A model generated the notes under the pieces. That model was not told the DNA's origin. It was given only the letters and a program-made list of their open reading frames with translations, and did not search any database. From assembly GCA_016791365.1 (NCBI GenBank), contig JAEUMT010000045.1, positions 1 through 64,000 on the forward strand: a DNA stretch of 64,000 bases, read 5' to 3'. This document shows, one piece after another, positions 18,506 to 27,808 of this stretch. Both the position numbers and the translations under genes were made by a program. Position 1 is the first letter of the stretch, and the number at the start of each line of letters is the position of its first letter. Source of the DNA: Hyphomonadaceae bacterium (lineage in GTDB: Bacteria; Pseudomonadota; Alphaproteobacteria; Caulobacterales; Aquidulcibacteraceae).

Positions 18506-18794
18506 GCCGCTGCTTGTCCTTCTTGTAGTCGGCCACTGTCCGAATCCGGTCGCCGTTCGCCTTGGCGGTGGTCGTGAACCAAAAACCCGCGCACAGAGCG
18601 ACGATCGCAAAGATGATGAGGCCTTCGAACATGTCGTTGTTGGCGCCGAACCACGCGAACGCGACGCCGCCGCCGGTCAGCGCCGATACGAAGACGATCG
18701 ACACGAGGTAGCCCTTCCAATGCACCGGCGCGAAGGCTTGCCGCGGATCACTCAGCGGGTAGCGACGCGCGAACCAGTATTCGCGTTCGCTCAT
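18498..18794 (-). CDS. Two-helix membrane protein of the SUF operon, unknown function
   Basis: 98 residues. Two membrane segments are visible, about 28-50 (GYLVSIVFVSALTGGGVAFAWF) and 57-76 (MFEGLIIFAIVALCAGFWFT), with a basic C-terminal tail (DYKKDKQRR) that should face the cytoplasm. It overlaps the lipoprotein stop by ATGA and the sufC start by eight bases, so it is translated as part of the SUF unit. I do not recognise a family. It could anchor or buffer the scaffold at the membrane; this is inference from position only. Confidence 0.7.
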   Translation of the reverse strand: MSEREYWFARRYPLSDPRQAFAPVHWKGYLVSIVFVSALTGGGVAFAWFGANNDMFEGLIIFAIVALCAGFWFTTTAKANGDRIRTVADYKKDKQRRV

Positions 18795-19285
18795 GGGCAA
18801 AGCCCCGCCGTCCATTGCCCCGCTTCACCACCGCGCGCACATTGTGTGCGGCGATAGGCGTTCACGGGAAACCAACCGTCAGCTTCGCGACGAAACTCGA
18901 TGCGGACGTGGCCTCCGGAGACGGAATCGTCCTGCAAGCCGGTGCGCACGATATCGGCGATCGCCTGGTCGCCATTTTCGCGAACGGTGAGGCTCACATC
19001 CGCCCCTTCCATGACCTCGGGGCCGAGCAGCGGCTCAAGCGCTTCCATCACGGCCGGCGCGCCAAAGACCCCGACTTCGCTCGGCTCGATAGCGGTGAAC
19101 GCATCGTTCGGCGCGCCCAGAAGTGAAGCATCGACCGCCGGAATTTCAGCGCGCACTGGATCAGTCGCTTCAAGCGGAGTTTCCACCGGCGCCGCCGAGC
19201 CTTCGGCTTCGCGGTCCGCCGGTTGCTGGTTGCAAGCAGCAAGCGCAATGACGCACGCGGCCAAAGCATAACGCCACCCGCTCAT
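18791..19285 (-). CDS. Putative lipoprotein of the SUF operon, unknown function
   Basis: 164 residues. A short signal peptide ends in a lipobox (IALAACN), giving a lipid-anchored cysteine at residue 18. The mature region starts with an acidic, glutamate/alanine-rich linker, then a compact domain ([51 protein letters not shown]) reminiscent of small periplasmic domains. It overlaps sufB upstream and the two-helix gene downstream by ATGA on both sides. Its place inside a cytoplasmic Fe-S operon is unusual. Confidence 0.7.
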   Translation of the reverse strand: MSGWRYALAACVIALAACNQQPADREAEGSAAPVETPLEATDPVRAEIPAVDASLLGAPNDAFTAIEPSEVGVFGAPAVMEALEPLLGPEVMEGADVSLTVRENGDQAIADIVRTGLQDDSVSGGHVRIEFRREADGWFPVNAYRRTQCARGGEAGQWTAGLCP

Positions 19286-20769
19286 CCGACGCTCCCTTCA
19301 AGACTGACTTCCAGCAATTTCTGCGCTTCGACCGCAAATTCCATCGGCAGTTTTTGCAGCACTTCGCGCACGAAGCCGTTCACCAGCAGAGCAACCGCTT
19401 CCTCTTCCGGGATGCCACGCGAGCGGAGGTAGAAGAGTTGATCATCCGACAGCTTCGTCGTGGTGGCCTCGTGTTCGAACTGGGCGTCAGGCGTGCGGGT
19501 CTCGACATACGGCACCGTGTGCGCGGCGCATTGATCGCCGATCAAAAGCGAGTCGCATTGCGTGAAGTTGCGCGCGCCTTTCGCTTTTGCGTGGGCCGAC
19601 ACGAGGCCGCGATAAGCGTTCGATGAACGCCCGGCTGAGATGCCTTTGGAGATGATCCGTGAGCGCGTGTTCTTGCCCAGGTGGATCATCTTCGTGCCGG
19701 TGTCGGCCTGCTGACGCCCGTTGGTGACGGCGATCGAGTAGAATTCGCCGGAGCTGTCGTCACCGCGCAGTATGCAGCTTGGATATTTCCAGGTGATGGC
19801 CGAACCCGTCTCGACCTGTGTCCAGCTGATCTTCGAGCGCGCGCCGCGGCAATCGCCGCGTTTGGTCACGAAATTATAGATGCCGCCCTTGCCTTCGGAA
19901 TCTCCAGGCCACCAATTCTGCACCGTGGAATACTTAATTTCCGCGTCATCAAGCGCGACGAGTTCAACGACTGCCGCGTGCAGTTGGTTCTCATCGCGCA
20001 TCGGCGCGGTGCAGCCTTCGAGGTAGGACACATACGCGCCCTTGTCGGCGATGATCAGCGTGCGTTCAAATTGGCCGGTGCCTTCCGCGTTCATGCGGAA
20101 ATACGTGCTGAGCTCCATCGGGCAGCGCACGCCGGGTGGCACATAGACAAACGAGCCGTCAGAAAAGACAGCGCTATTGAGCGTCGCGAAGAAATTATCC
20201 GAGGTCGGGACGACGGAGCCGAGATACTTCCGCACCAGCTCCGGGTGCTCGCGCACCGCTTCACTCATTGAGCAGAAGATGACGCCGGCCTTGGCAAGCT
20301 CGTGCTTAAACGTGGTCACAACGCTCACGCTATCGAACACCGCGTCGACGGCCACGCGCGGCGCGCCTTCGACGCCGAGCAGCACTTCCGCCTCCCTCAA
20401 CGGGATGCCGAGCTTCTTATAGGTTTCGAGAATTTCGGGATCGACGTCGTCGAGACTCTTGTACTTGGCGCCGGATTTCGGCGCGGCGTAGTAGCGCGCG
20501 GCCTGGTAGTCGATCGGCGGATAGTGGACGAGCGCCCATGTTGGTTCTTCGATCGTGAGCCGACGCTGGAACGCTTCCAGGCGCCATTGCAGCATCCACT
20601 CCGGCTCGCCCTTCTTGGCCGAGATGTAACGGACGATATCTTCGTTGAGGCCAGGTGGCGCGAACTCTTGTTCGAGTTCGGTGACGAAGCCGTGCTTGTA
20701 CTTTTCCGCTTCCAGCGCGCGCGCGGCGGCCACGGTGCCCTTGTCAATGGTTTCCTTCACCGCGCTCAT
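19282..20769 (-). CDS. sufB: Fe-S cluster assembly scaffold SufB
   Basis: 495 residues, full length. Typical SufB segments are [29 protein letters not shown] and [23 protein letters not shown]; the latter contains the cysteine matching E. coli Cys405, proposed to receive sulfur from SufS/SufE. The C-terminal segment [20 protein letters not shown] is the usual SufB/SufD cap. Overlaps the NifS-like gene upstream by ATGA. Confidence 0.96.
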   Translation of the reverse strand: MSAVKETIDKGTVAAARALEAEKYKHGFVTELEQEFAPPGLNEDIVRYISAKKGEPEWMLQWRLEAFQRRLTIEEPTWALVHYPPIDYQAARYYAAPKSGAKYKSLDDVDPEILETYKKLGIPLREAEVLLGVEGAPRVAVDAVFDSVSVVTTFKHELAKAGVIFCSMSEAVREHPELVRKYLGSVVPTSDNFFATLNSAVFSDGSFVYVPPGVRCPMELSTYFRMNAEGTGQFERTLIIADKGAYVSYLEGCTAPMRDENQLHAAVVELVALDDAEIKYSTVQNWWPGDSEGKGGIYNFVTKRGDCRGARSKISWTQVETGSAITWKYPSCILRGDDSSGEFYSIAVTNGRQQADTGTKMIHLGKNTRSRIISKGISAGRSSNAYRGLVSAHAKAKGARNFTQCDSLLIGDQCAAHTVPYVETRTPDAQFEHEATTTKLSDDQLFYLRSRGIPEEEAVALLVNGFVREVLQKLPMEFAVEAQKLLEVSLEGSVG

Positions 20770-21890
20770 GCCGCCGCCTCGCGGTTACGGCGCGCGGAGA
20801 TCTTCGTGAGCGCATTCAGCGCCTCGTCGACGTCAGAGTCCTTGGACTCGTGGCCGAAACTGACGCGCAGCGCCGCCTTAGCAATGTCCGGCGCAACACC
20901 CATCGCGCTCAGCACACGACTGGGGCGCACTTTTCCGGACGAGCACGCGGCGCCTGAACTGATGGCGACGCCTTCGAGGTCCATTGCGATGACCGCGGTT
21001 TCCGCGGTCATCCCCGGCAGCGCGAAGTTGGAGGTGTTCGGCAGACGCGGCGCGTCCGCGCCAAACACAATGGCGTCCTTTGGTAGCGCGGCTTCGAAGC
21101 GTTCGCGCATAGCGGCGACACGCGTGGCCTCAGCGCCGCGATCATGCAGCGCCCACTCGACTGCTGTGGCGAAGCCCACCAAAGCAGCGCCATTCTCCGT
21201 GCCTGGGCGGCGTCCGCGTTCTTGCCCGCCGCCGAAGCGCGTCGTCACGAACGGCGCTCCGGGCGCGAGGATGAGCGCACCAGCGCCGGGCGGGCCGCCC
21301 AGCTTGTGACTGGAGACCACGAGATACGTCGCATCGAGGTCGCTGATGCTGACAGGGATACGGCCGAAGGCTTGCGCCGCATCGACCAGAAGGAGCGCGC
21401 CGTGCTCACGGCAAAGCGCAGCCACGTTCGCAATCGGTTGAATGACGCCGGTTTCATTGTTGGCAAATTGAACGGCGACGAGCGCAGGCTTTGGGGTCGC
21501 CGCCAGCATTGCTCCGAGCACCGCAAGATCGATCAGGCCATTGGCGCTGACCGGCGCAATGCAATCGGCCTTCAACGCCCGCCCTGCATGCTCAAACACA
21601 GCATCATGTTCGACGGCGGATATGATCAGCGACTGCGCACCTGAACTCGTCAGAGCCAAATGCAGCGCTTCGGTGGCGCCTGACGTAAACACCACGTTCT
21701 CGGCGCTCGCATCCAACGCCGAGGCAATCCGCTCGCGGGCGTCTTCGATCATCGCGCGCATGCGCCGCCCGACGCTGTGCACCGAAGACGCATTGCCTCC
21801 CGCCGCTAGCGCGCGCGACATTGCGACCGCCGCTTCCGCGCGGATCGGCGCGCCGGCGTTGTAGTCGCAATAGACGGGCGTCTTTGTCAT
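20766..21890 (-). CDS. NifS/IscS-like cysteine desulfurase
   Basis: 374 residues, class V aminotransferase of the IscS/NifS (group I) type, distinct from the SufS copy in the same operon. Opening [10 protein letters not shown] replaces the usual YLDxNATTP. The PLP lysine is in [10 protein letters not shown] and the persulfide cysteine in the long loop [17 protein letters not shown] 21890 starts the conserved region; the frame upstream overlaps iscR and was rejected. Lying directly after iscR, it sits where iscS sits in ISC operons. Confidence 0.92.
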   Translation of the reverse strand: MTKTPVYCDYNAGAPIRAEAAVAMSRALAAGGNASSVHSVGRRMRAMIEDARERIASALDASAENVVFTSGATEALHLALTSSGAQSLIISAVEHDAVFEHAGRALKADCIAPVSANGLIDLAVLGAMLAATPKPALVAVQFANNETGVIQPIANVAALCREHGALLLVDAAQAFGRIPVSISDLDATYLVVSSHKLGGPPGAGALILAPGAPFVTTRFGGGQERGRRPGTENGAALVGFATAVEWALHDRGAEATRVAAMRERFEAALPKDAIVFGADAPRLPNTSNFALPGMTAETAVIAMDLEGVAISSGAACSSGKVRPSRVLSAMGVAPDIAKAALRVSFGHESKDSDVDEALNALTKISARRNREAAA

Positions 21891-21894
21891 CAAT

Positions 21895-22338
21895 CTATTC
21901 CGCGGCGACGCGTGCGCTGCCGTCAAACCGCTGCTCAAGCACGTCGGCGAGCGACACAGAATCCAGGAACACTTGAATGCGATCGCCCATCTCTTGCCAG
22001 AGGCCGTGTGCAATGCAGCGGCCGGTGCGGCCTATGCAACTCTTGGAGGAGGCCGAGTCGCAGCGCGTCGCTTTGATCGGCTCATTCACCGCTTCGATGA
22101 TCTCGGCCACCGTCACCAGCCCCGCGTCGCGCGAGAGCCGATAGCCGCCGCCTGGTCCGCGCACACCGGACACCAGACCGGCGCGGCGCATCTTGGCGAA
22201 CAGCTGTTCGAGGTAGGAGAGCGAAATCTCCTGGCGGCGCGCTACTTCCTGCAGCGGCACGGCCCGTTCGGCGCCGCCGTGCAGCGCTAGATCGGCCATC
22301 GCCATCACCGCATAGCGGCCTTTCGACGTTAAACGCAT
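21895..22338 (-). CDS. iscR: Rrf2-family iron-sulfur regulator IscR
   Basis: 147 residues. Winged-helix N-terminus (MRLTSKGRYAVMAM; RRQEISLSYLEQLFAKMRRAGLVSGVRG) with the GPGGGYRLSR wing. Cluster ligands are Cys93, Cys101, Cys108 and His111; the spacing C-x7-C-x6-C-x2-H is looser than the E. coli pattern (C-x5-C-x5-C-x2-H, from memory). Holo-IscR should repress the operon when clusters are plentiful. It is the first gene of the SUF run, and a near-consensus type 1 IscR box lies about 90 bases upstream. Confidence 0.93.
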   Translation of the reverse strand: MRLTSKGRYAVMAMADLALHGGAERAVPLQEVARRQEISLSYLEQLFAKMRRAGLVSGVRGPGGGYRLSRDAGLVTVAEIIEAVNEPIKATRCDSASSKSCIGRTGRCIAHGLWQEMGDRIQVFLDSVSLADVLEQRFDGSARVAAE

Positions 22339-22428
22339 ACCTGTCCCTTCCCGCGCCCTCGCCCGTCCCCAAATTGAGTGCTAGAAGCCGCCCCCTTTGG
22401 GGCCGGGCCTCTTATGCTGTCAGCTAAG

Positions 22429-22453
22429 ATACCCGAGTGTTTTAGTCAAGAAT
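22429..22453 (-). promoter_or_regulatory. IscR box (type 1-like) upstream of iscR-suf
   Basis: A 25-base site that agrees at 23 of 25 positions with the type 1 IscR consensus I recall from E. coli (ATASYYGACTRWWWYAGTCRRSTAT). On the minus strand its left half contains TTGACT (22444-22449), a good -35 hexamer, so bound IscR would cover the promoter. No strong -10 is visible at 16-18 bases. The arrangement predicts autorepression of the SUF operon. Confidence 0.8.
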
Positions 22454-22492
22454 TAGCCGCCCGAGTTCTGGGCAGCTGGGGTCGAAAAACGA

Positions 22493-23179
22493 ATGCCGGA
22501 AGTGATTTTCCCGGGCGCCGCTGGGCGCGTGGAAGGCCGTTACCAGGAACCGTCAAAGGAGGGCGCGCCGATCGCGCTCATTCTTCACGGCCACCCGCGC
22601 GCCGGCGGCTCCATGCAGGACCGCGTTACCGTCCAGCTCTACAAGCTCTTCACCTCGAAGGGCTTCGGCGTTCTGCGCTTTAACTTCCGCGGCATCGGCC
22701 GCAGCCAAGGCATTTTCGACAACGGCATGGGCGAGCTTTCCGACGCCGCGTCGGCCCTCGATTATCTGCAAGCCATGAACCCGAACGCCGAGCAATGCTG
22801 GGTGGGCGGCTATTCCTTCGGCGCCTGGATCGGCCTGCAGCTGCTGATGCGCCGCCCGGAGATCGACGGCTTCATCGCCGTGGCGCCGCCGGCAAACCAC
22901 TACGATCTTTCGTTCCTGGCGCCGTGCCCGGCGTCTGGCGTCATCATCTACGGCACGCGCGATAGCGTGACGACGGCGCAGGATATGGAGCGCGTGATCG
23001 GACGCATCCGCACGCAGAAGAATATAAAGGTCGATGGCGCGCCGGTCGAAGGCGCGGATCACTTCTTCCGTGGCCGCGATCCGGGCGAAGACCATCTCGA
23101 AGAGGTCGAGCGTCACGCGCGCGAGTATCTGGAACGGCGCCTTGCGGCGCCGCCCCGTCCGCCGACATCCAAGCGCTAA
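22493..23179 (+). CDS. Alpha/beta hydrolase
   Basis: 228 residues. Nucleophile elbow GYSFGAW with Ser108, oxyanion region LHGHPRAGGSM and the FNFRGIGRSQG strand. The closing GADHFFRG supplies the catalytic histidine, and YGTRDSVTT the acid region. This matches the short 'CocE/TAP-like' cytoplasmic hydrolases common in alphaproteobacteria (often labelled alpha/beta hydrolase of the MhpC/DLH type). Substrate unknown. Divergent from iscR; its start lies 40 bases from the IscR box, so IscR could affect it, but nothing in the sequence proves this. Its stop abuts the stop of the convergent DUF4167 gene. Confidence 0.88.
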   Translation: MPEVIFPGAAGRVEGRYQEPSKEGAPIALILHGHPRAGGSMQDRVTVQLYKLFTSKGFGVLRFNFRGIGRSQGIFDNGMGELSDAASALDYLQAMNPNAEQCWVGGYSFGAWIGLQLLMRRPEIDGFIAVAPPANHYDLSFLAPCPASGVIIYGTRDSVTTAQDMERVIGRIRTQKNIKVDGAPVEGADHFFRGRDPGEDHLEEVERHAREYLERRLAAPPRPPTSKR

Positions 23180-23977
23180 TTACTCGCCGGACGTGCCGCC
23201 GCCGCCGCTGCGGAGAAAGGCGGGCTTCGGACCATCAGAGAAGCCTTCACGGCCGCCGGATTCGCGATCTTCGCGAGGCTGACGCTCGCGGCGCGGTTCG
23301 CGCGGCGGCTCACCTTCGACACGCTCGCGCCGTGGCGGACGTTGGTCGCCTTCAACACGCTCGCGACGCGGTTCTCTGGGCTCACGAGGCTCACGGGCTT
23401 CACGCGGTTCGCCGCCTTCGCTGCGCTCGCGGCTTTCGCCTTCACGCGCTTCAAAACCGCCTTGGCGCTCGCCATCGGGACTGAAACGGCGGCGGTTGCG
23501 GCCACGACGTGGGCCCCGATCGCCTTCGCCACGGTCGCCGCCTTCACGCTGTCGATCGCCTTGAAATTCAGCGTCTGCCTCTTCGCCTTCGCCGCGCGAC
23601 TCAAGCTCTTCGCCGCCGTCGCCTTCGCCACCGCCCTCTTCGTCGCCTTCATAGTCGGCGCTGTCGTTGTAGTTTTGCGGTTGCTGCTGTTGGACGGGCA
23701 CCGCCGGCTGCATTGAGCGCCAGAGGCGGAAGTAATGGTCTGCGTGTTGAAGGTAATTCTCGCTCAACACCCGATCGCCGGAGCTGGCGGCGTCGCGCGC
23801 GAGTTGAAGATAACGTTCGTTGATGTGTGAAGCCGTCCCGCGGACCTTCGCCTCCGGTCCATTGCTGTCCAGCGATCGGTTGGGGTGGAAATGACCTCCA
23901 CCGCCGCCACCCTGGTTAGAGTGGTAATTGCCACCACCGCCACCCGGCTTACGACCGCGACCCCGCTGACGCTTCAT
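23180..23977 (-). CDS. DUF4167 domain protein with low-complexity arginine/glutamate-rich tail
   Basis: 265 residues. A glycine/histidine-rich RNA-binding-like N-terminus (KRQRGRGRKPGGGGGN) is followed by the DUF4167 core (about 40-95: VRGTASHINERYLQLARDAASSGDRV, then ENYLQHADHYFRL). Residues 100-250 are disordered, with tandem REPREPREP and REREGE type repeats. DUF4167 is largely restricted to alphaproteobacteria and its role is unknown; the composition suggests RNA or ribosome association. The neighbourhood prfA-prmC-DUF4167 is a conserved order in this class as I recall it. Confidence 0.85.
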   Translation of the reverse strand: MKRQRGRGRKPGGGGGNYHSNQGGGGGGHFHPNRSLDSNGPEAKVRGTASHINERYLQLARDAASSGDRVLSENYLQHADHYFRLWRSMQPAVPVQQQQPQNYNDSADYEGDEEGGGEGDGGEELESRGEGEEADAEFQGDRQREGGDRGEGDRGPRRGRNRRRFSPDGERQGGFEAREGESRERSEGGEPREAREPREPREPRRERVEGDQRPPRRERVEGEPPREPRRERQPREDRESGGREGFSDGPKPAFLRSGGGGTSGE

Positions 23978-24058
23978 TGGATGCTCATCATTGTGTTGTG
24001 AATCCGTTTTGGGCGACGTAGGCGGCCAAACGCCACCTCACGAATTGCGCCTTATTTC

Positions 24059-24082
24059 AAAAGCCCGTTCTTTGGTTCGGGC
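24059..24082 (-). terminator. Possible terminator downstream of prmC
   Basis: On the minus strand GCCCG and CGGGC form a 5-bp GC stem with a 10-base loop, followed by TTTT. It lies about 175 bases past the prmC stop in the 279-base gap before the DUF4167 gene. The short stem keeps confidence low. Nothing else recognisable lies in this gap. Confidence 0.4.
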
Positions 24083-24256
24083 AGTGCCAAGCGGCGCCAG
24101 GCACCGCGATTGAACCTCTTACTGAGGGAGTCGCCAGCCGCGCTTCAACGCATGCCAGCCTGTTGAACCGACGGACAAAGCCCCTCCGCCATCGATTCCG
24201 GCTCCGAACTTAATGTGTTACGAGCACCGATCCAAGGGCTTTTTCCAGAAGAAGAA

Positions 24257-25108
24257 TTACCGCCCGTTTCCCACAACAACGCGGGGAATGCCTGAGAGGT
24301 CCCGCCAGGGCTCACCGACTTCCAGCCCTGCATCCTTCGCCAGCGCCATAACGGCATCCGCCTGGCCCAGGCCCACTTCCATGGCGAACGCGGCGTCAGG
24401 CTTCAACAGGCGCGGCAGGGCCGCGACGATAATGCGGTAGGCGGCGAGGCCGTCGGCGCCGCCGTCCAACGCCAGCAACGGCTCGAACTTCGACACTTCT
24501 GGCGCGAGGCCCGCGATATCGGCTGACGGAATGTAGGGCGGGTTCGAAACCACAAGATCGAAACGTTCGTCGAGATCGCCGGCCCAATCACCGTGCCTGA
24601 CCGTCAAACGATCCGCGACGCCAACCGACATTGCATTGTCGCGCAACACACTCAACGCGTCATTGCTGAGATCAACGCCGATCCCCGTTGCGTTCGGGCG
24701 ATCCTTCAACAAAGCCAGGATGATCGCGCCCGACCCAGCGCCGAGATCGAGAATCCGATGTGGAGCATCCGCCGGCAACGTTGCCCGCAGGCCGGCCTCG
24801 ACCACGAACTCCGTCTCGGGCCGCGGCGTCAACACATTGGAATTCACAGCAAGATCGAGCGTCCAGAAATGCTTGCGGCCGATGATCTGACTGACGGGCT
24901 CCCGCGCTTCGCGGCGCTTGGTCAGCGCTTCGACTGCCGCAACCTGCCCGTCGCTCACGATCCGACGCGGATCGCTGACGATGTCGAGGCGCGAAACGCC
25001 CGCCCCCGCCTCAAGCAGCAGACGCGCGTCCAGCACCGGGGAGTCGATGCCGGCCGCCTCCAGGCGTTTGCGTACATCGGTCCAGAGCGATACGAGCGTC
25101 TCGCTCAT
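24257..25108 (-). CDS. prmC: Release factor glutamine methyltransferase
   Basis: 283 residues. Methylates the GGQ glutamine of RF1 and RF2. SAM motif DLGAGSGAI at 121-129 and the catalytic NPPY at 189-192 are intact, and the N-terminal helical RF-binding domain (1-90) is present with the ITPRPETE-like VLTPRPETE. It follows prfA with an ATGA overlap, the classic prfA-prmC pair, so enzyme and substrate are co-made. Confidence 0.95.
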   Translation of the reverse strand: MSETLVSLWTDVRKRLEAAGIDSPVLDARLLLEAGAGVSRLDIVSDPRRIVSDGQVAAVEALTKRREAREPVSQIIGRKHFWTLDLAVNSNVLTPRPETEFVVEAGLRATLPADAPHRILDLGAGSGAIILALLKDRPNATGIGVDLSNDALSVLRDNAMSVGVADRLTVRHGDWAGDLDERFDLVVSNPPYIPSADIAGLAPEVSKFEPLLALDGGADGLAAYRIIVAALPRLLKPDAAFAMEVGLGQADAVMALAKDAGLEVGEPWRDLSGIPRVVVGNGR

Positions 25109-26187
25109 TCGCCCTGCTCCAGCGCCGCCAGTTTCAGCGCCTGCTCTTCGGCCGCGAGCGCGTCGAGGACCGGATCAAGCGCGCCCTCAATCACTTCAGC
25201 AAGGTTGTAGAGCGTCAGGTTGATGCGATGGTCCGTTATACGGCCCTGCGGGAAATTGTAGGTGCGAATGCGTTCGCTCCGATCGCCCGACCCGATCTGG
25301 CCCTTGCGCTCCGCAGCGCGCTCCGAGGCCTGCCGCTCGCGCTCGGCGTCATAGAGCTTCGTCCGCAGCATCAGCATCGCCTGCGCACGGTTTTGATGTT
25401 GCGACTTAAGCTGGCTGATCACGACGATGCCTGACGGCATGTGCGTGATGCGCACAGCCGAGTCAGTCTTGTTGACGTGCTGACCGCCCGCGCCAGAGGC
25501 GCGCATCGTATCAATGCGAATATCCTTGTCGTCGATGACGATATCAACATCGCCTTCCGGCTGCGGCAGCACGGCGACTGTGGCGGCCGACGTGTGAATG
25601 CGCCCGCCCGCTTCGGTCTCGGGGACGCGCTGCACGCGATGCACGCCGCTTTCAAACTTCAGCCGCCCGAACACACCCTTGCCGGTGACGCTGGCAAGCG
25701 CTTCTTTCACGCCGCCGATGCCCGTCTCGGAAATGTCCTCCAGTTCAAACTTCCAGCCGCGTTTGCCGGCGTACTTTTGATACATGCGCAGTAGGTCACC
25801 GGCGAACAGCGCCGCCTCCTCGCCGCCCGTGCCCGCGCGAATTTCCAGCACCGCTGAAGCGCTCTCATCCTTGTCCTTAGGCGCAAGCAGGATCAGCGCC
25901 CTCTGCTCCAATTCCGGCAGCAGATTGCGCAATCCTTTCAGTTCGTCTTCGACGAGTTCGGCCATCTCGCGATCGCCATCTTTCGACATCGCTTCGAGAT
26001 TGGTCATTTCAGAGCGCGCGGCGCGGACCGCGGCAACCGCTTCGACCAATGGTTTCAGCTCCGCATGCTCTTGGCCGAGCTTGACGATCTCAGCGCCATC
26101 GCTCGCGGCCGCGAGGCGCGCTTCAACGCGCTCGAACCGGTCGACCGCCTGCGAGAGGCGCCGTTCCAATCTATCATAAGCGGACAT
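25105..26187 (-). CDS. prfA: Peptide chain release factor 1
   Basis: 360 residues. Class I release factor with GGQ at residues 234-236. The tripeptide anticodon at 189-191 is PET, matching RF1's P-x-T pattern (RF2 has SPF), so it reads UAA and UAG. Domain 1 is helical (1-100), and [16 protein letters not shown] is the usual start of domain 2. Overlaps prmC by ATGA. Confidence 0.97.
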   Translation of the reverse strand: MSAYDRLERRLSQAVDRFERVEARLAAASDGAEIVKLGQEHAELKPLVEAVAAVRAARSEMTNLEAMSKDGDREMAELVEDELKGLRNLLPELEQRALILLAPKDKDESASAVLEIRAGTGGEEAALFAGDLLRMYQKYAGKRGWKFELEDISETGIGGVKEALASVTGKGVFGRLKFESGVHRVQRVPETEAGGRIHTSAATVAVLPQPEGDVDIVIDDKDIRIDTMRASGAGGQHVNKTDSAVRITHMPSGIVVISQLKSQHQNRAQAMLMLRTKLYDAERERQASERAAERKGQIGSGDRSERIRTYNFPQGRITDHRINLTLYNLAEVIEGALDPVLDALAAEEQALKLAALEQGE

Positions 26188-26191
26188 TGAG

Positions 26192-26608
26192 CTAATTCAG
26201 GTCGGAGAAAATCTCGGGCTGAACTTCCGAGACTTGAGGATTTTCGAACGCGATCTCCTCGGCGGTGCGCCGCGCGTATGGCACGATCACTTCGACCGCT
26301 TGGCCGTTCGCCACTTCGAGATGGAAACACAAAGCGGACGCGCTATCCGCGCCGGAGCGACCGTCGAACACCAGCCCTGCCGCGATGAGGCCATTTTCCT
26401 TTTCATCGAGACGAAAGCCGGCGATGAGGCCGGAGATGTGATCCTGCGGCGCCGAACGATCGATCGGCAGATCGACATTGGTATGGATTTGCTCGCCGGT
26501 CTTGCGAATGCCGGCGCCAAAGGGCGCAAACGATGCGCCCTCTTTCAACGCGCGATGAGCGGTATCGAAGAGATATTCGTACGTGTCCTGCAGGTGGCGC
26601 TGCAGCAT
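26192..26608 (-). CDS. Conserved hypothetical protein
   Basis: 138 residues, no signal peptide or membrane segment. Mixed fold with strands such as [26 protein letters not shown] and [15 protein letters not shown], and a helical N-terminus. I do not recognise the family. It is tucked between ispG (3 bases) and prfA (4 bases), so it is surely co-transcribed with them. One could guess a role linked to either neighbour, but the sequence gives no catalytic motif. Confidence 0.6.
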   Translation of the reverse strand: MLQRHLQDTYEYLFDTAHRALKEGASFAPFGAGIRKTGEQIHTNVDLPIDRSAPQDHISGLIAGFRLDEKENGLIAAGLVFDGRSGADSASALCFHLEVANGQAVEVIVPYARRTAEEIAFENPQVSEVQPEIFSDLN

Positions 26609-26611
26609 CGT

Positions 26612-27748
26612 TTAGCCCTTCGCTTCGCGCATCGTGCGGGCGCGTTCCTCAACCAGACCAACGATATGGTCGATCATGGTCCCATTGTCGACCTTATGGT
26701 CGGGCTTGCCGGCCACATACATCATGCCGGCGCCTTTTCCGCCCCCGGTGAAGCCGAGGTCAGTCATCAGCGCTTCGCCGGGCCCGTTCACGACACAGCC
26801 AATGATGGACAGCGTAATCGGCTCGGCGATATGCGCTAGCCGCTTTTCAAGTTCATCGACCGTGGCAATGACGTTGAACCCCTGACGCGCGCATGAAGGG
26901 CACGCGATGATGGTCACGCCGCGCTGGCGCAGCCCAAGCGACTTCAACAGATCGTTGCCGACTTTGATTTCCTCGACCGGATCCGCCGCGAGCGAAACGC
27001 GGATCGTGTCGCCGATACCGGCCCACAGAAGCGAGCCTATCGCAATCGACGATTTCACCGTTCCGGCCCGCAGCGCGCCGGCTTCGGTGACACCAAGGTG
27101 TAGTGGAGCGTCCGTCGCTTCCGCGAGCGCCTGATAGGCAGCGACCGTCAGGAAGACGTCCGAAGCCTTCACACTGATTTTGTACTCCCGAAAATCATGC
27201 TCTTCGAGCAAAGCCGCATGATAGAGCGCGCTCTCGACCATCGCCTCGGGACACGGCTCGCCATACTTCTCGAGCAAATGCTGTTCGAGCGAACCCGCGT
27301 TCACGCCGATGCGGATCGAGCAACCATGATCCTTCGCGGCTTGAACAACGTCCTTCACACGCTGCGCATTGCCGATATTGCCTGGATTGATCCGCAAGCA
27401 CGCGGCGCCGGCGGCGGCGGCTTCGATGGCGCGGCGATAGTGGAAGTGGATGTCGGCAACCAGCGGAACCTTGGCTTCGCGCGCGATCTGGGCGAATGCC
27501 GACGTCGATGCTTCGTCGGGGCACGAGACGCGTACAATATCCGCGCCGGCGTCTTCCAATTGCCGTATCTGATTGATGGTGGCCGCGGCGTCAGCAGTCA
27601 CGGTGTTCGTCATGGACTGCACGGCGATCGGCGCGTCACCGCCGACCGGGACCGACCCGACGTGGATCTTTCGCGAGCGCCGGCGCTCAATTCGGCGCCA
27701 CGGCCGAATGTGATGAAGATCGCCTGCTGCACCGTCCATGAGACGCAT
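26612..27748 (-). CDS. ispG: 4-hydroxy-3-methylbut-2-en-1-yl diphosphate synthase (flavodoxin)
   Basis: 378 residues. Penultimate enzyme of the MEP isoprenoid pathway, converting MEcPP to HMBPP with a [4Fe-4S] cluster. TIM-barrel part: [24 protein letters not shown]. Cluster cysteines are in [10 protein letters not shown] and the GCVVNGPGE motif. The chosen ATG (27748) has AAAGG only two bases upstream; the ATG nine bases later (27739) has AGGA at a better distance, so the protein may be three residues shorter. Depends on the SUF system encoded nearby. Confidence 0.95.
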   Translation of the reverse strand: MRLMDGAAGDLHHIRPWRRIERRRSRKIHVGSVPVGGDAPIAVQSMTNTVTADAAATINQIRQLEDAGADIVRVSCPDEASTSAFAQIAREAKVPLVADIHFHYRRAIEAAAAGAACLRINPGNIGNAQRVKDVVQAAKDHGCSIRIGVNAGSLEQHLLEKYGEPCPEAMVESALYHAALLEEHDFREYKISVKASDVFLTVAAYQALAEATDAPLHLGVTEAGALRAGTVKSSIAIGSLLWAGIGDTIRVSLAADPVEEIKVGNDLLKSLGLRQRGVTIIACPSCARQGFNVIATVDELEKRLAHIAEPITLSIIGCVVNGPGEALMTDLGFTGGGKGAGMMYVAGKPDHKVDNGTMIDHIVGLVEERARTMREAKG

Positions 27749-27808
27749 GTCCTTTCAGGCAGGAGATAGCGTGCTGGGACGCCTGCTAACAGCCCCAGAA
27801 CCTGCGGC

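Noticed and set aside
20302..21309. 335-residue plus-strand frame across sufB and the NifS-like gene
   Set aside because: It spans the junction of two recognised genes on the opposite strand and has no motif.
22411..22427. -10 element for the iscR promoter
   Set aside because: Candidates TTAGCT, TAGCTG and CATAAG match poorly or sit at wrong spacing from the TTGACT, so only the IscR box was listed.
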